A DNA stretch of 58,635 nt from positions 1 to 58,635 of the forward strand of contig JBIPNH010000005.1 in the NCBI GenBank assembly GCA_044373665.1. Direction: 5' to 3'. Under the pieces are notes generated by a model. The model had not been told where the DNA came from and did not search any database. It worked only from the letters and a program-made list of their open reading frames with translations. Position 1 is the stretch's first letter, and each line of letters begins with the position of its first letter. Of the stretch, positions 45,058 through 52,455 are shown one piece after another. This DNA is from JABMMZ01 sp044373665 (lineage in GTDB: Bacteria > Bacteroidota > Bacteroidia > NS11-12g > UBA955). Position numbers and translations under genes: made by a program.

Positions 45058-47156
45058 AAAGAGAGTTTTAAATAAATAGTGGAACCTTTAATGATTTTCG
45101 ATTGAGCAGGGATTGATTGTTGAACCACACTTCCTGCACCATTAATAATAACTTTCAAACCGCGATTCTCCAATAAATAAACAGCGTCTTTTGCGCCCAT
45201 TCCAGTTACATTTGGAACCAAGTCTGCTTGTGTTTTTAATTCAAGTAAATTAATGGATTTAATATCATAGTTGGTTCTTACCCATTCTGTTTCTGCTATA
45301 TCGGAAATTGTTTTACTGCTAATTTGCAGTTGATTTAATACGTTTTTAATATCCGTTCTGTTTCCGTTTTTTACGGAAGGCACGGAGGTCAGTGATGTTT
45401 GAACCAATGGTTTGTGAAAGCTTAAATTGGTGCTGTAAACTTTGTCTGCCACTTCTTTAAATACGGGTCCTGCAACTAAACCGCCGTAATAAACTCCGGC
45501 TGTAGGCGCATTAATAACGACGATGCAAGTGTATTGTGGATTGTTGGCAGGGAAATAGCCTACAAATGAGGCTTTGTGAGACGATTTATTATAACCACTG
45601 CCATTAGTTGCTATTTGTGCAGTTCCTGTTTTGCCCGCAACTTTATAGTCGAGTGCTTTCAAATTATTGGCAGTACCATTTTCTACAACCCCTTCTAACA
45701 ATTGCTTCAAAACTTTAATGGTTTCGGGTTTGCATATTTTTTTGTTTAAAATAACAGGTTTGTTTTTGTAAATAGATTTACCATAGTCTTTAATTTCTTT
45801 CACTATGAATGGTTTTATCATTTCACCTTGATTGGCAATGGCATTGTAAAAGGCAAGTATTTGTAATGAGCTTATTTCTAGTTCGTAGCCGATACTCATA
45901 AATGGTAGTGAAGTGCCACTCCAAGTTTTGTCTTTTGTGTTTTTAAGTTTAGGGAGTCGAGTAGATTTAATGTCAAAATCTAAGGATTCATGTAAGCCTA
46001 AGTTAAAAGCGTGCGCTAAGAATTTATCGGGATTGTTTTTGTAATGTTTTTGAACGGTTTTGGCAATGCCTACATTGCTTGAGTGCTCAAATGCATATTG
46101 GAAAGTAACGTATTTATATGGAGAATCATGTGCGTCAACCATTTTTAATGGGCCAAATTTGGTTTCGCCCCATTCTATGTCGATAGAGTCGTTTAAATTT
46201 ACATAACCATCTTCTAAAAGTGCAAGAGCACTAAGTAATTTAAAGGTACTTCCTGGGTCTGAAAATTCATTGATTGCATAGTTTTCAGCTTCGTAACATT
46301 CGTTGTTTTGGTTGCGTTTTAAATTCGCAATTGCTTTTACAGCACCAGTTTTAACCTCCATCAAAATAACTGAACCATGGTCGGCTTGGTTAGCAATTAA
46401 ACACTTTTTTAAAGCATTTTGAGCTACATCTTGAATATTAATGTCAATCGTAGTGTATACGTCGAACCCGTTTTTAGGGTCTATTTCTTTGTTGTCGTCT
46501 ATCGGTTTCCATACACCACCATAAAGCCTTTGTTCCAAACGTTTGCCAACTGTTCCGCTAAGCATAGAATCGTAAGCGCCTTCTAATCCAATTTTAATTC
46601 CTGATTGATTGGTGTATCCAATGGTTCTGCGCGCCAATTCACCAAAAGGAATCTCTCTTTTGAATTGTTCCATTTTGATAAACCCTCCCTTGTATTTTCC
46701 TAGAGAAAATATGGGCCATTTTCCCATGTTTTTTGCCGTAGTATAGTCGACATCTTTTTTAAGTAATAAATATCTTTCGCCTCTGTTACGAGCTGCTACT
46801 ATGTATTGTCTCCATTCGGGATAGGTTTTGTCTCTGAATTCTATTGATAATAGCAACGCCAAACTGTCTATTTTTTTGAAGAAATAATCATTGGTCATGC
46901 CATCTACTTTCGTATCCATTCTTATTTCGTACTTAGGAATACTAGTGGCAAGTAAACTGCCATCGTCCGAAAATATATTACCTCTCGAAGCTTGAACAGC
47001 ACGCCATTTGGTGCTTTGTGCCAAGCTTATTTTATTGTATTTGACTGATTGGTAAACTTGAAGTTTGAAAATTTGAACAAAAATAGCCACAGCAAATCCA
47101 AGGATGAGCAAAAATGCTATCCACGAACGCAGTAATATGGCTTTTTTCAAATTCAT
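45054..47156 (-). CDS. ftsI: Septal peptidoglycan transpeptidase FtsI (PBP3) with C-terminal PASTA domain
   Basis: 700 residues. One N-terminal transmembrane helix (about 9-30), PBP dimerisation domain (SRGNIFSDDGSLLATSIPKY) and transpeptidase with the three penicillin-binding motifs: SxxK as GSTFKLL (catalytic Ser about 302), SxN as HSSNVGIAK (about 359) and KTG as AGKTGTAQIAT (about 508). The last 65 residues are one PASTA domain (VPNVTGMGAKDAVYLLENRG), which Proteobacterial FtsI lacks but Bacteroidota FtsI commonly has. It cross-links septal peptidoglycan together with FtsW. Confidence 0.96.
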   Translation of the reverse strand: MNLKKAILLRSWIAFLLILGFAVAIFVQIFKLQVYQSVKYNKISLAQSTKWRAVQASRGNIFSDDGSLLATSIPKYEIRMDTKVDGMTNDYFFKKIDSLALLLSIEFRDKTYPEWRQYIVAARNRGERYLLLKKDVDYTTAKNMGKWPIFSLGKYKGGFIKMEQFKREIPFGELARRTIGYTNQSGIKIGLEGAYDSMLSGTVGKRLEQRLYGGVWKPIDDNKEIDPKNGFDVYTTIDINIQDVAQNALKKCLIANQADHGSVILMEVKTGAVKAIANLKRNQNNECYEAENYAINEFSDPGSTFKLLSALALLEDGYVNLNDSIDIEWGETKFGPLKMVDAHDSPYKYVTFQYAFEHSSNVGIAKTVQKHYKNNPDKFLAHAFNLGLHESLDFDIKSTRLPKLKNTKDKTWSGTSLPFMSIGYELEISSLQILAFYNAIANQGEMIKPFIVKEIKDYGKSIYKNKPVILNKKICKPETIKVLKQLLEGVVENGTANNLKALDYKVAGKTGTAQIATNGSGYNKSSHKASFVGYFPANNPQYTCIVVINAPTAGVYYGGLVAGPVFKEVADKVYSTNLSFHKPLVQTSLTSVPSVKNGNRTDIKNVLNQLQISSKTISDIAETEWVRTNYDIKSINLLELKTQADLVPNVTGMGAKDAVYLLENRGLKVIINGAGSVVQQSIPAQSKIIKGSTIYLKLSL

Positions 47157-47158
47157 AT

Positions 47159-47530
47159 TTAATCTTTTTTAAGGATAATAGGTGGCGTTGTTAATTCTTT
47201 TAAACCTTCAGTTTCTAGTCTTTTTGACACTTCACTCGGATTGCTTTTTTTCATCAAGTTGCTTTTTACACTGATGTATTCAGACCTTAGTTCATTGATT
47301 TCTTTTTTTAACTCATCTTCGTTTTTTAAACTTTTAACATGGAAATGAGAAAGAGAAACATATAAAATGGTTGTAAAAACCAAAAGCAAAATCAATGGAA
47401 TAAGGTCATTTAGTTGTTCTTTTTTAATGAAAAAAGTAAATTCACTAACCTTGTTGATTGTAGAATCTACATTGTTTTCAACCCCAGGGTTTTGCGTTTG
47501 TTCTTTGGGCGAGGGTCTAAACTTATTCAT
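47159..47530 (-). CDS. ftsL: FtsL-like division protein
   Basis: 123 residues: a cytoplasmic start of about 40 residues, one transmembrane helix (LIPLILLLVFTTILYVSLSH, about 41-60), then a periplasmic coiled coil with leucine/isoleucine heptads (KNEDELKKEINELRSEYISV) and a GL-rich tail. The family is barely conserved, so the identification rests on topology, length and position between rsmH and ftsI. Its 4-bp overlap with rsmH and 2-bp gap to ftsI show it belongs to the operon. It would bridge FtsQ to FtsW and FtsI. Confidence 0.8.
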   Translation of the reverse strand: MNKFRPSPKEQTQNPGVENNVDSTINKVSEFTFFIKKEQLNDLIPLILLLVFTTILYVSLSHFHVKSLKNEDELKKEINELRSEYISVKSNLMKKSNPSEVSKRLETEGLKELTTPPIILKKD

Positions 47531-48441
47531 ATTTTTTCGGCAATTCTTAATTTAGCAGAACGGGCTCTTTTATTAATTCCAATTTCCTCATCTGTTGGGA
47601 TAATTGGTTTTTTGGTAATGACTTTAAAAGGGGTGTTTTTATTTCCGAAAAAATCTTTTGAAACCTCCCCATCTACATGACCTGAATTAATAAAGTTTTT
47701 TACAATACGGTCTTCCAAAGAATGGTAGCTCATTATCACTAATCTTCCTCCAGGTTTTAAGCAATCAACAACATTTTCAAGTAGCGTTTCCAAAGCGCTC
47801 ATTTCATCATTAACCGCTATTCTTAAAGCTTGAAAAACAGGAGATAAATATTTGCTTTCCTCCCTTTGTGGAATACAATTTTTGATAGCCGTTTTAAAAT
47901 CCTGAATGGTAACAATAGGAGTTTGTTTTCTATAGGTAAGTATAGAGTGAACTAATTTATAAGCGTTTTTTATTTCTCCATATAGGTTAAAGATTTTAAG
48001 AAGCTCTTGTTCACTATAGGTCATTACAATGTGAGCAGCTGTTAATGGGTTTTTTTGATCCATTCGCATGTCCAAAGGGCCTTCCAAGCGGTGAGCAAAT
48101 CCCTTTTCGCCTTCATTAATCTGAAAAGAAGAAATACCTAAGTCGCCCAAAATGCCATCAACAGGTGCTGCATTTAGGTAAATTAAAAATTGTTTTAAAT
48201 ACTTAAAGTTATGGTTGATAAAAACACAGCGTTCATCGTCGGGAATGTTTTGAATGGCATCAGAATCTTGGTCAAAAACATAAAGTTTGCCGTTCTCATT
48301 CAGTTGACTTAAAATAGCTTTACTGTGTCCGCCACCGCCAAAAGTCAAGTCTACATAGGTGCCATCTGGTTTAATTTGAAGTCCTTCAAGGCACTCCTTT
48401 AACATTACCGGAATGTGATATGCCTCATTTGTCATCACCAT
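47527..48441 (-). CDS. rsmH: 16S rRNA (cytosine(1402)-N4)-methyltransferase RsmH
   Basis: 304 residues. Conserved start HIPVMLKECLEGL and the SAM site YVDLTFGGGGHSKAIL (about 30-45), then GILGDLGISSFQINEGEKGF, QALRIAVNDEMSALE (about 205-220) and the C-terminal ISYHSLEDRIVKNF-type segment MSYHSLEDRIVKNF, all diagnostic for MraW/RsmH. The start at 48441 overlaps mraZ by 17 bp; a second ATG six bases later is an alternative. It methylates C1402 in the ribosomal P site. Confidence 0.97.
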   Translation of the reverse strand: MVMTNEAYHIPVMLKECLEGLQIKPDGTYVDLTFGGGGHSKAILSQLNENGKLYVFDQDSDAIQNIPDDERCVFINHNFKYLKQFLIYLNAAPVDGILGDLGISSFQINEGEKGFAHRLEGPLDMRMDQKNPLTAAHIVMTYSEQELLKIFNLYGEIKNAYKLVHSILTYRKQTPIVTIQDFKTAIKNCIPQREESKYLSPVFQALRIAVNDEMSALETLLENVVDCLKPGGRLVIMSYHSLEDRIVKNFINSGHVDGEVSKDFFGNKNTPFKVITKKPIIPTDEEIGINKRARSAKLRIAEKI

Positions 48442-48907
48442 TGTCCGTAGAATTGTTTAATTGTTGATTGCCCATTAATTCTTCTGCCATTTTAGAGAAT
48501 TCTTCCTCGTCAAACTTCAATTCTTCGTCGTAATGTTTTTTATCCCAAATTTCAATTTTGTGATTGTAACATGAAATAACAATATCGTCTTTCAATGAAG
48601 CGTAATCAATTAAAGTGTTGGGAATGTTTATTCTGCTGTTGCTGTCAATAGAAACAATGTTAGCGCCGTTGTTAAATTGACGAATGAATTTTCTGGCGTT
48701 ACGATTGAAATCGTTTAATACATTCAACTTTTCTGTTTCCATATTCCAATCTACAGAAGTGTAAAGCACTAAGCATTTTTCAAAACCTCTGTTGATGATC
48801 ATTGTTTTGGCGTCTTTATCCTCAATTTGAGCGCGCAACTTTACAGGAAGAATGATTCTCCCTTTGTTGTCTATTTTACACTCAAATTCTCCTATAAATC
48901 TTGCCAT
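48425..48907 (-). CDS. mraZ: Transcriptional regulator MraZ
   Basis: 160 residues with two SpoVT/AbrB-like swapped-hairpin repeats: FECKIDNKGRIILPVKLRAQI (about 8-28, longer pattern, key residues D-K-GR-P) and VSIDSNSRINIPNTLIDYA (about 88-106). The tail (about 135-160) is acidic. MraZ forms rings that bind tandem GTGG-type boxes upstream of its own gene and represses or tunes the dcw operon; such boxes lie at 48951-48979. It is the first gene of the cluster. Confidence 0.95.
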   Translation of the reverse strand: MARFIGEFECKIDNKGRIILPVKLRAQIEDKDAKTMIINRGFEKCLVLYTSVDWNMETEKLNVLNDFNRNARKFIRQFNNGANIVSIDSNSRINIPNTLIDYASLKDDIVISCYNHKIEIWDKKHYDEELKFDEEEFSKMAEELMGNQQLNNSTDNGDDK

Positions 48908-48950
48908 GAAATGGTTTTAATTAATTACTCGGTAAAAATAAATCTAAAAA

Positions 48951-48979
48951 CCCCACTTTCCTCCACTTTCCTCCACTTT
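48951..48979 (-). promoter_or_regulatory. MraZ operator: three GTGG boxes with 10-bp spacing
   Basis: On the minus strand, GTGGAGGAAA GTGGAGGAAA GTGGGG: the core (plus-strand CCAC) is at 48953, 48963 and 48973, exactly 10 bp apart, ending 44 bp before the mraZ ATG. MraZ is known in other phyla to bind direct repeats with this core and spacing. No clean TAnnTTTG box was found next to it; TATTTTTA (48932-48939, minus strand) is a one-mismatch candidate. Confidence 0.75.
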
Positions 48980-49028
48980 GTTGATAAATATTTATAGTTT
49001 TGTATTTAATTAATTGATAGTCAAATAA

Positions 49029-49056
49029 TTGATATGTTTATTTTGGTTTAATTTTG
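49029..49056 (+). promoter_or_regulatory. Promoter driving the candidate small ORF
   Basis: TTG (49029-49031), 17-bp spacer, TAATTTTG (49049-49056), a full Bacteroidota match pointing away from mraZ. The expected start near 49063 leaves a 32-base leader to the ATG at 49095. Confidence 0.5.
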
Positions 49057-49094
49057 GGTAATAAAAAGTCGTTTATTGGCGCTTATTTGGGGGT

Positions 49095-49226
49095 ATGACC
49101 AAAAAAATGAACAGTAAAAAAAGTAAGATTTTGCTGAAACGCTTCGGAAGTGTGGTTTTTTGGGGTAGAAAATTTAAAGTACGAAAAGGCAGTCATTTTT
49201 TACTGAATTATTTCAGTAAAAAATGA
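49095..49226 (+). CDS. Candidate small, very basic 43-residue protein (or an sRNA)
   Basis: ATG to TGA, 43 codons, beginning MTKKMNSKKSKILLKRFGSV and ending LLNYFSKK. It has sixteen Lys or Arg and no Asp or Glu, with a central aromatic patch (FWGRKFKV). It sits alone in the 357-bp gap between mraZ and a lipoprotein gene, has a full upstream promoter, and its last 34 bases are a perfect 15-bp inverted repeat that ends on the stop codon. Lysine richness is partly expected from A-rich DNA, so coding status is uncertain. I recognise no family. Alternatively the transcript is a small RNA with its own terminator. Confidence 0.4.
   Translation: MTKKMNSKKSKILLKRFGSVVFWGRKFKVRKGSHFLLNYFSKK
49193..49226. 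terminator. Perfect 15-bp inverted repeat, bidirectional terminator candidate
   Basis: TCATTTTTTACTGAA pairs with TTCAGTAAAAAATGA around a TTAT loop. The A and T runs are inside the stem, so it could end transcripts from both the small ORF (plus) and the lipoprotein gene at 49265 (minus). Confidence 0.6.
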
Positions 49227-49264
49227 GTTTGTAAACCTTTGAGAAATTATGGCTAAAGGTGCTA

Positions 49265-49813
49265 TTAAAGTTCTTTGAATGAACCTATAATACGGTCGAA
49301 ATCGGGCTCGTATTTTTTGAAATCTTCTTTCAACGTCCAAACGTAAACTTGGTAAAAGCCGTTTTTGCCTTCAAGAATGGCTTTTTTGCCTTTGGAAACT
49401 GTTTTTTTATCTCCTTGTGTAATTTCAGTTTCTATTTCCAAAATCTCACCCTTCATGCCATTCACTTTTATTTCTTTTTGAAGTAGTGTTTTGGTAGGCA
49501 ATTCGGTTAAAGCATCTTGATTGTTTTTTAATATCAGCACATAGTCTTCCAAAGACATATCTTCATAACCATAAAGACTTAATGTGTCTTTATGTTCGTC
49601 TAACACCAAGCAATAAAATTCTTTTTTCTGATTGCTGTATGACATACTTGCTTCGGTAGTCAATGTGTTGTCAGGTGAAAGAAAGGAAGGGTATTCTACC
49701 GTATATTTATTTGAAGCTGTAAATGTTTTCCATTTTGTTTCTAGTTGATTGCACGCAGATATTATAAGAGTAGATGTTAAAATGAAAAGAAAGCTGTTTT
49801 TGAATAACTTCAT
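49265..49813 (-). CDS. Small lipoprotein of unknown function
   Basis: 182 residues with a lipoprotein signal peptide (lipobox IISAC, Cys at about 21). The mature part has a strand-rich pattern (KWKTFTASNKYTVEYPSFLS, then YEDMSLEDYVLILKNNQDAL, GMKGEILEIETEITQGDKK, GFYQVYVWTLKEDF) similar to the PsbP/MOG1-like fold that many short bacterial lipoproteins share. That fold assignment is tentative. It ends 38 bp from the hairpin at 49193-49226. No partner gene is evident. Confidence 0.65.
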   Translation of the reverse strand: MKLFKNSFLFILTSTLIISACNQLETKWKTFTASNKYTVEYPSFLSPDNTLTTEASMSYSNQKKEFYCLVLDEHKDTLSLYGYEDMSLEDYVLILKNNQDALTELPTKTLLQKEIKVNGMKGEILEIETEITQGDKKTVSKGKKAILEGKNGFYQVYVWTLKEDFKKYEPDFDRIIGSFKEL

Positions 49814-49865
49814 CGATAAAAAATTAAATTAATGCAATTTTACATCATTTAGTCGGGTTTTTCTT

Positions 49866-49873
49866 TATTTTTG
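49866..49873 (+). promoter_or_regulatory. -7 box before the 103-residue unknown protein gene
   Basis: TATTTTTG, a TAnnTTTG match, 14 bp before the ATG at 49888. Confidence 0.4.
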
Positions 49874-49887
49874 TTTTGCCTATTTTT

Positions 49888-50199
49888 ATGAAATCATTTT
49901 TATTATATGATTATTTTGGATTGGAAGTTTATTTCCAAGGGGAACCTACATTGCCTATTACAGTTTATGGGAAAAGAGGAAGTTTAAAAGCTGCAAAAAC
50001 CATATTTCTAAAGGATGGTTTGCTTCACAGTATAAAAGACAACAAAGTTGACAATGCCTTAGACGATTCTGACCAGGAATTGTTCAATCAATTAGTGGAA
50101 AGCAATGTAGCTGAAATTATTAAATCGTGGATAGATATTAATGTTTATGGCATAAAAAAACAACCTGAACTTATTAAGAACAGGCTGTCATCAAATTAA
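49888..50199 (+). CDS. Small cytoplasmic protein of unknown function
   Basis: 103 residues from the ATG at 49888; the TTG 12 bases earlier is not needed. No signal peptide or membrane helix. The N-terminal half is a probable beta hairpin (LLYDYFGLEVYFQGEPTLP, VYGKRGSLKAAKTIFL), the C-terminal half helical and acidic (DNALDDSDQELFNQLVESN) and ending ELIKNRLSSN. The DUF4160 family of small proteins was considered but its His-rich motif is absent. I do not recognise it. It is convergent with the acyl-CoA dehydrogenase gene. Confidence 0.6.
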   Translation: MKSFLLYDYFGLEVYFQGEPTLPITVYGKRGSLKAAKTIFLKDGLLHSIKDNKVDNALDDSDQELFNQLVESNVAEIIKSWIDINVYGIKKQPELIKNRLSSN

Positions 50200-50212
50200 A
50201 GGTTTTAAAAAT

Positions 50213-51355
50213 TTATTTTAAGATATCTCTTGAAATTACCACTCTTTGTACTTCACTAGTACCTTCGTAAATTTGGGTAATTTTAGCGTCTCTCATTAAT
50301 CTTTCTACATGGTATTCTTTTACATAGCCATAACCGCCATGTATTTGAACCGCTTCTGTAGTGGTTTTCATAGCAACTTCACTGGCAAATAATTTAGCCA
50401 TGCTACTTGCTCTGCCATAATCCATGCCGTTGTCTTTCAACCAAGCTGCTTTCAAGCATAACAATCTTGCTGCTTCTATTTCTGTTGCCATGTCGGCCAA
50501 TTTGAACTGAATAGCTTGGTGGTTTTTAATTTCTGTACCAAATGCTTTTCTTTCTTTGGCATATTGTAAAGCAAGCTCATAAGCACCACTCGCAATACCT
50601 AATGCTTGTGCAGCAATACCTATACGACCACCAGTTAAGGTTTTCATGGCGAATTTAAATCCAAATCCATCTTCACCAATTCTATTTGCTTTAGGGACTT
50701 TTACATCCGTAAACATCAAAGAATGTGTATCACTTCCTCTGATTCCCATTTTATCTTCTTTTTTACCAATTACAAAGCCTTCCATGCCTCTTTCAACAAT
50801 AAAGGCATTGATACCTTTGTGACCTGCTTCAACATTGGTTTGTGCTATTACTAAGTAAAAAGTAGCTGATTTTCCGTTGGTAATCCAGTTTTTTGTACCG
50901 TTTAGTAAGTAATAATCGCCCATGTCAACCGCAGTGGTTCTTTGTGAAGTGGCATCACTACCCGCCTCAGGTTCACTTAAACAAAATGCGCCGTGAACTT
51001 CGCCTTTAGCCAATGGAATTAAAAACTTTTGCTTTTGCTCTTCATTTCCGAAAGTTTCCAAACCCCAACAAACCAAAGAATTGTTTACAGATACTACAAC
51101 CGAAGCTGAAGCGTCTATTTTGCTCAATTCTTCCATTGCCAAAACATAGCTGATAGTGTCCATGCCACTTCCGCCGTATTTAGGGTCAACCATCATACCC
51201 AAAAAACCTAGTTCTCCTAATTTTCTGATCTGAGCCTCAGGAAACTCTTGGTTGTTGTCTCTGTCAATTACACCCGGTAACAATTCTGTTTGAGCGAAAT
51301 CTCTGGCGGCTTGTTGAACCGCTATTTGTTCTTCTGATAAGTCAAAATGCATCAT
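50213..51355 (-). CDS. Acyl-CoA dehydrogenase (short-chain type)
   Basis: 380 residues, the usual length. FAD and substrate motifs: CLSEPEAGSDATSQRTTAV (about 125-143), WITNGKSATFYLVIAQT, GGRIGIAAQALGIA, and the C-terminal GGYGYVKEYHVERLMRDAKI followed by IYEGTSEVQR, whose Glu is the catalytic base in short- and medium-chain members. It oxidises acyl-CoA in fatty-acid or branched amino-acid breakdown; electron transfer flavoprotein genes are not in the window. Two adjacent ATGs (51355 and 51352) are both possible starts. It is divergent from lplA, so two promoters lie back to back. Confidence 0.94.
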   Translation of the reverse strand: MMHFDLSEEQIAVQQAARDFAQTELLPGVIDRDNNQEFPEAQIRKLGELGFLGMMVDPKYGGSGMDTISYVLAMEELSKIDASASVVVSVNNSLVCWGLETFGNEEQKQKFLIPLAKGEVHGAFCLSEPEAGSDATSQRTTAVDMGDYYLLNGTKNWITNGKSATFYLVIAQTNVEAGHKGINAFIVERGMEGFVIGKKEDKMGIRGSDTHSLMFTDVKVPKANRIGEDGFGFKFAMKTLTGGRIGIAAQALGIASGAYELALQYAKERKAFGTEIKNHQAIQFKLADMATEIEAARLLCLKAAWLKDNGMDYGRASSMAKLFASEVAMKTTTEAVQIHGGYGYVKEYHVERLMRDAKITQIYEGTSEVQRVVISRDILK

Positions 51356-51362
51356 TGGACTG

Positions 51363-51370
51363 CAAAAATA
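51363..51370 (-). promoter_or_regulatory. -7 box of the acyl-CoA dehydrogenase gene
   Basis: On the minus strand TATTTTTG, 7 bp before the first ATG. Leader would be very short. Confidence 0.45.
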
Positions 51371-51410
51371 AGGGCTTTACTTTATTTATGAAACAGTTTA
51401 TTAAAATTTC

Positions 51411-51443
51411 TTTGGTTATTGGTTTTATTTATAAATAGCTTTG
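51411..51443 (+). promoter_or_regulatory. lplA promoter
   Basis: TTTG (51411-51414), 21-bp spacer, TAGCTTTG (51436-51443), a full -33/-7 match, 19 bp before the lplA ATG. Confidence 0.6.
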
Positions 51444-51462
51444 TACCCTATTTTTTACTAAA

Positions 51463-52455
51463 ATGCTCATTATCAAAAATTACAATACCGACCCTTATTT
51501 TAATTTGGCTGCCGAGGAATATTTATTGAAACAGTTTGATGACGATATTTTTACCCTTTGGCGTAATGATAATGCTATTATTGTGGGTAAACACCAAAAT
51601 ACTTTAGCAGAAATTAATGTAGATGTAGTCAACGAAAAAAACATCAAAGTAATCCGTCGCCTCTCTGGCGGTGGTACTGTTTTTCATGATTTGGGGAATT
51701 TGAATTTTACTTTTATTACCAACGCTAAAAATAAAGATGAAATCAAAATTGATTTTAAATTCTTTACAATGCCAATTATTGAGGTACTCAAAACATTAGG
51801 AGTAAATGCCGAATTCAGCGGCCGAAACGACTTGTTGATTGATGGAATGAAAATAAGTGGGAATGCTGAACATATTTACCATCAAAAGAAAAGAACCCTG
51901 CACCACGGTACTCTATTATTCGCCAGTCAAATAGCAGATTTGTCTGCGGCACTCAAAGTAAATCCACTTAAATTCGAAGACAAAGCGGTAAAATCGGTTA
52001 GAAGTAGGGTTACTAACATAAGTAGTCACATGCCATCTGCCCTTTCGGTAGAGGAGTTTTACCAAAAAATAATTGAATTTATGGCATCACATTATCAGAA
52101 TGTTCGCTTTTATGAATACTCTGATACTGATGTAGCTGCTATTGAACAATTGGCAAACGAAAAATACAAAACTTGGGAATGGAATTTTGGTTATTCGCCC
52201 AAATACACGTTCAAAAAAAGCAGTAAATCGCCCGGAGGATTTATTGAAGTTTATTTAATGGTGGAGAAAGGTTACATTGAACAAGCCAAAATTCATGGGG
52301 ATTTCTTTAATGCTAAGGAGGTTGAAGAGCTTGAGTTGTTATTGTTAAATTGTCCTCACAATGCGGAACAAATTCGTATAAAATTAAGAGAGGTTAATAT
52401 TGAGGATTATATTACAGGGTGTTCTCTCGACCATTTTTTAGAAGCCCTATTTTAG
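51463..52455 (+). CDS. lplA: Lipoate--protein ligase
   Basis: 330 residues. The conserved lipoate-ligase core is complete: NDNAIIVGKHQNTLAEIN, VIRRLSGGGTVFHDLGNLNF (about 64-83), KISGNAEH (about 133, in place of the common KISGSA), HHGTLLF and a C-terminal accessory domain (about 250-330). It attaches lipoate to the E2 subunits of pyruvate and 2-oxoglutarate dehydrogenases. It overlaps the end of the convergent gliding-type protein gene by 9 bp, tail to tail. Confidence 0.94.
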   Translation: MLIIKNYNTDPYFNLAAEEYLLKQFDDDIFTLWRNDNAIIVGKHQNTLAEINVDVVNEKNIKVIRRLSGGGTVFHDLGNLNFTFITNAKNKDEIKIDFKFFTMPIIEVLKTLGVNAEFSGRNDLLIDGMKISGNAEHIYHQKKRTLHHGTLLFASQIADLSAALKVNPLKFEDKAVKSVRSRVTNISSHMPSALSVEEFYQKIIEFMASHYQNVRFYEYSDTDVAAIEQLANEKYKTWEWNFGYSPKYTFKKSSKSPGGFIEVYLMVEKGYIEQAKIHGDFFNAKEVEELELLLLNCPHNAEQIRIKLREVNIEDYITGCSLDHFLEALF

